Part shown: piece by piece, positions 22,001 through 28,000 of the stretch
Layout of the letters: each line of letters opens with the position of its first letter
How positions within the stretch are numbered: the first letter of the stretch is position 1
Assembly (NCBI GenBank): GCA_002427745.1
Contig: DIYF01000082.1
Location: 33,046-97,045 of the forward strand
Reading direction: 5' to 3'
DNA length: 64,000 nt
Source: Roseivirga sp. UBA6061
GTDB taxonomy: Bacteria > Bacteroidota > Bacteroidia > Cytophagales > Cyclobacteriaceae
Notes under the pieces: generated by a model
The model's input: the letters and a program-made list of their open reading frames with translations, nothing else
Databases searched by the model: none
What the model was told of the DNA's origin: nothing
Position numbers and translations under genes: made by a program

Positions 22001-25000
22001 GAGGTCTGGCCTTGACAGAAGATGGCAATATTATCGTAGCAGATGTTGATAACCATGTTCTCCGGTTAGTGACTCCCGATGGTGTGGTAAGTACTTTTGC
22101 CGGTTCGGGTAACAGTGCTTCCATAGATGGTACAGGTACGGGAGCTTCTTTCCAAAGCCCGAGAGCCATTGTGCTGTCTCCAAACGGAAATCTCTATGTT
22201 GGTTCCGGTAATCGTATCAGAGAAGTGACGCCTGATGGGGTGGTTACAACATTTGTCGGGTCCGGCCAAAATGCCGTGGAAGACGGCACAGGTTTGAATG
22301 CTTCGTTTGGTGGGGTAAACGGATTGACAGTGGATAATGAGGGGAACCTCTTTGTAGCCAGTGCCGGTAGTCATACTATAAGAAAAGTTACTTCTGATGG
22401 CGTAGTAACCACCGTGGCAGGAAATGGTACTCCGGGATTTGCCGATGGCCAGGGAACGGAAGCCACCTTCCATTATCCGGATGGTATTCATGTCAGTTCA
22501 AACGGGGATTTGTTCGTGGCTGATAGTGAGAATCATCTCATCAGAAAAGTAGATAATCAGGGGCAGGTTTCTACCTATGCAGGTGACGGTACCGCAAGTT
22601 CGTCATGGTATGGGCAAGATGCACGTTATGCAAGCTTTCACGTACCCACGGGAATTACCGGTGATGCCAGGGGTAATCTTTTTGTAGCTGAAAAATATGG
22701 CAGAAGGATTCGCAAGATATCTGTCGGTGAGCTTTTGCTGACAGGGGATCCTTCGGGAAAGGTTGGTGACCACCAGGTAAGATTGCAGTTCAAAGACGAC
22801 TTCGGAGCACTGGCTGAGCAGGCGTTTACAATCAGTGTAGTTGATGCCACGGCTCCCTTATTCACTTCGGCCACTGAGGTCAAATTCCTGTCAGGAAATA
22901 CGGGCCCCGCTTACAAGGCTGAAGTGAGTGATCCCAGTCCGGTTACATTCTCTCTGGGTACTGATCATGATGAGACACTTTTTTCATTGAACGCCATCAC
23001 TGGTAGTCTTTCTTTTGTATCTCCGCCTGATTTTCAAAATCCAATTGACGAGAATACAGATAATGTTTACCAGGTCAGAATTATCGCAGATGATGGTGAG
23101 AAGCAGGCAAGTATCCTGGTGAGCATCCAGGTGGTTAATGCCACTGATAATATTGCTCCTGACTTTGTTTCAAAACCAGTCACGAGAGTATTCGATGGTA
23201 AAACGTATCACTATCCCATCATGGTATCAGATAGAGACGGAGATATCGTCTCTGTCACAGCTGCCACCCTTCCTTCCTGGTTAAGCCTGGAAAGAAGTTC
23301 AGGTGGAGTTGTCACGACTTTTGCAGGCTCAGGCATAGCCGTTCCCGCCCTGGGAACAGGTACCGAAGCAGGTTTTGGGCAATTGAGTGGTATCGCTGTA
23401 GATAAGGAGGACAATTTATACGTCTCAGATATCACGAGTGGTTTTGTACGCAAAATATCGCCATCCGGGGTGGTTACAAACCTTGCAGGTGGTGGTACCG
23501 GTAATGATAAGACGGGTCCGGGTGATATAGTAAACTTTCAATATCTCGGAGGCCTCACCGTAGATGATGACCAGAATGTATTTGTTGTTGCCGATTACAG
23601 TATAAAGAAAATAACCCCTGAAGGCGTTGTAAGTGACTTTGCCGGTACCGGGACTGAAGGAGATGCTAATGGTACCGGAACAGAAGCTGCTTTTGGTTTG
23701 ACGGGTTCACTTGCCCGTGATGAGTCCGGTAACCTGTATTTTGCAGATGTATACAATCACGTGATCAGAAAGATTACCCCGGAGGCCGGGGTTACTACTT
23801 TAGCAGGTTCAGGGCAGGGTTCTTTTGCAGATGGTAGCGGAACAGCTGCATCATTCAATCTCCCGGTAGATATCGCCATCGACAACTCGGGTTACTTATA
23901 TGTAGCAGACAGACTTAACAGAAAAATACGAAAGATTAGTCCTGATGGAGAGGTAAACACTCTGGCGGGTTCAGGAGGGTATGGGACTCAAAATGGACCC
24001 GCAGTAAATGCCACGTTCATAGATGTGCTTGGAGTAACGGTTGACAAACAACATAATGTATATGTCGCTGACCGATCTATGGTTAGGAAAATCACTTCTG
24101 AAGGAGACGTCTCAACTTATGCAGGTACAGACACTGATGGTTTCCGGAACGGAGAACGTTTAAATGCGTTATTTGGCTATCTGGCAGGACTTCAGGTGGA
24201 TAATCACGGTGATTTATTTGTCGCTGATGTTGGAAACAATCGTATCAGAAAGATCTCAGGCGAAGGTTATGTGCTTAAAGGTGACGCTACGGGCAAAACA
24301 GGAGAGCATGCCGTTGTACTCACAGCTTTTGATGGTGAAGGAGGAGAATCTCATCAGGCATTCAACATTAATGTGGTCGACACTGGAAATCCTCTGTTTC
24401 TTTCCGATCCTGTGCTGGAGGCGGCCCTTGGTCAGGAATACCGATATGAGGTAAGAGTGGCCAGCGAATCGGGAGAGGCCGTAAGTGTTGAGGCTGTAGA
24501 GTTGCCCTCCTGGCTAGAGCTGGACTACGCTCATAGCGCTCTCGTTCAGACCTACGTGGGGACAAGAGGTAGTGTGGTGCTGGCGCAAGCAGATTATCAT
24601 AATCAGAGACAGAGCCTCGCGAGCCCTAATGGAGTCGTGGTTGATAAGGAAGGCAACCTCTTTATCGTAAGTACAGGTAGTCAGAAGATCATTAAGGTGA
24701 GTCCGGAAGGGTTGAGTGAGACCCTGGCGGGCGCGGGCAGTCAGTTTGGCGATGGAGATTATGTTGATGGACAGGGAACTGACGCCAGATTTAATGACCC
24801 TATGGATATTACCCTGGATTCTCAAGGTAATCTCTATGTTACAGATGGTCAAAACTATGTGATCAGAAAAATAACCCCGGATGGACAAGTAACTACACTG
24901 GCTGGAAACGGATTATTTGGGTCTGCTGATGGTACGGGAACGGAAGCCTCATTTGGTTGGGTAGGCGATATCGATATTGATAGTCAGGACAATCTTTACG

Positions 25001-28000
25001 TAACACATATCAATCAATCCATTATCCGCAAAATTACTCCTGAAGGTGTCGTAAGCACATTTTATAAATCTATTACAGGAGGTACACAGGATGGACCACT
25101 GAGCGAAGCCCGGTTTTATGGAATCAGACATCTGGCCATTGACAATGATGATAACATCTTTGTTTCGGGTTCCAGTACTATTCGAAAGATATCCAATCAG
25201 GGCATCGTATCCACCTTTGCAGGAGGTCAATACGGTTTTGCAGACGGGCAGGGTACGAATGCAAAATTTGCTGGTATTAATGGTTTGGAGGTTGATGATA
25301 AGGGCAATGTTTTTGTCTCAGACCTATACAACCATATGATAAGAATGGTCACACCGGGAGGTATGGTAAGTACGGTAGCGGGAACAGGTAGTCCGGCATT
25401 CACTGATGGCCCGGGCAATCTGGCAAGTTTCCAAAATCCCTCCGGAATTGCTATTGGCGTTTCTGGCGAGGTGTTCATTAGCGATAACAGAAACCAGAGC
25501 GTCAGAAAACTCACTTTTCCCAATGCTGTACTTTTGGGTAATCCCGGAGATACTCCCGGGACCTATGATGTTGAGCTGAAGGCTATAACTGAGAGTGGAG
25601 GAGAGGCGTCCCAGTCTTTCACCATAGTTACCAAAGACCTTACGGCCCCTGTGTTTACATCACCCGGTAAGGTTTCTTTCCGTGAAATGACCACCGGAGT
25701 CGCTTATACCGCAGTCGCCACTGATCTCAGTCCGGTTTCGTATAGGTTGGGGTCAGAGCTCGATGAGTCCTTTTTTAGCATTGACTCGTCCAGCGGAGAG
25801 GTTTCCTTTTTGGTGAGCCCCGATTTTGAAACCCCTTTAGATGCCAATACAGACAATGATTATCTCATCACGGTTGTGGCTACAGATGGTATCAATGAAT
25901 CTGACTTTACCGTCACAATATCTGTAACGGATGCACGCGACATCGACCTTGAATTTACCTCGTTACCCATTACCTCTATAAAAGACACAGAATACTATAG
26001 CTATCAGGTCACGCTCAACGACCCTGATCAAAGTGCCATAGATATTCAGGCGACTAAACTACCTGAGTGGATGAAGCTTACTACCGAGGTTCAGGGGCAG
26101 GTAACCACCTATGCAGGAACACGCTTTGGGGGAGCTAACGGTCCGGTAGCCACGGCTCAGTTTGCCCATGTGGCAGGTGTTGCGGTGGATAGTCGGGGTT
26201 ATGTTTATGTCGCCCAGGACCAGGGGGACAATATCAGGGTGATCAGCCCTGATGGTATCGTAAGCACTTTCGCAGGCTCTGGTAAGCGCGGCTTTCAGGA
26301 TGGTGTTGGCTTGTCCGCTCATTTTAACTGGCCCCGCGACCTGGCAGTTGACGCTGAGGACAACCTCTATGTAGCCGATTATGAAAATCACCGCATCCGT
26401 AAGATCACCCCTGAGGGAATTGTGAGCACTTACGCTGGTTCAGGTATCAGAGGTCTGAAAGATGGAACGGCTCAGGAGGCTCAGTTGAACTACCCATCTA
26501 ATATCGTCTTTGATGCTTCTGGTAACCTGTACTTCACAGATGCCGGTAATGCTGCTGTCCGAAAGGTTTCACCAGATGGCGTGGTATCTACCGTAGCCGG
26601 AAATGGTCAGTTTGGATCGGTAAATGGCCCGGGTAGCCTGGCTACTTTTTCATTGCTTAGAGGAATCGCTCTGGACAATGAGGGCAATATATATATTGCC
26701 GACAATGGGAACAGATTGCTTCGCAAGCTCGATAAAAACGGCTTTGTGACCACAGTGGCAGGTAGACGATTTGCCAGTTATCCGGCATTGGACGGTTCGG
26801 GCACGCTGGCAACATTCCACACCATGAGAGATATGGCTATGGGCCCCGATGGTTATCTGTACCTCCTTGATCAGCACAAGGTCCGTAAGATCAGTACAAC
26901 CGGGGTCGTATCAACATTCACCGGGGGCGATGGAACAGGAGATACCGATGGAGCCTTAAATGAGGCCTCCTTTTCATACGTAAACGGCATTACTTTCGAC
27001 AAATACGGAAACATATTTATTGCTGAGAATGGAAATAGCAAGGTCAGAAAAATCTCAGCCGGGGGTACCGTAATTTCTGGAAAACCGGCAGGCTACACCG
27101 GAGACTATGAAGTGGAGCTATTGGCCAGCGATGAATTTGGTTCTGCAATGCAGGAGTTTACTGTCAATATCGAAACCTCTTCTCCTGAGTTACTGCAAAT
27201 CCTCAGGCAGAGTCATTCAAGCGAGAGAATTCACAGCCATTCTGCTACTTTCAGGCTCATATTTAATAAGGCCGTAAAGAATGTAGATAAGAGTGATTTT
27301 GAACTGTATGCCAGTGATTATGCGGAGATCAATTGGGTAAGTGAAGTAAGCTCACATGTTTATGATGTGTATGTGTCAAGGCTGGGGCCTGGCTCCGTTA
27401 ATCTCGACCTTGCAGCGTCTCATAACATCACCGACCTGTTGAATACTCCTTTGGTTGGTTTACTGCCTTCAGGGACAGAGGAAGGTTTTATTAACGAGAA
27501 TACGCCTCCCCAGGTATCATCTTCACCTGTTACCGAAGTTCGGGAGGATGAGTTGTATAGCTACCCGGTGAAAATCGAAGACATGGAACTCGATCGCATA
27601 TCTGATGGTGATCATGTCATACCTGACTGGTTATCACTCAGCGGAGACAAACCTGGTTATGTTACGAGTTATGCAGGTACGGGTACTGCTGGTTTTGTCA
27701 ATGGGTCAAGTGATGAAGCTCTCTTTAATACGATCATTGAGATGGCGATTGATGACGAGGGTAATCTTTTTGTTGCGGACGCGGCCAATAATGTCATTAG
27801 AAAAGTCACGCCAGATGGCTTGGTGAGCACTTTTGCAGGTTCAGGTGCCAGAACCTTAGAAGATGGAATTGGTACAAATGCCTCATTCGGGTATCCAAGT
27901 GGGTTGGCCTTCGATCAGTCTGGCAATCTGATTGTCGCAGATGCAGGTAACCATGCCATTCGTAAAATTACCCCCGATGGAGTGGTCAGTACTATTGCCG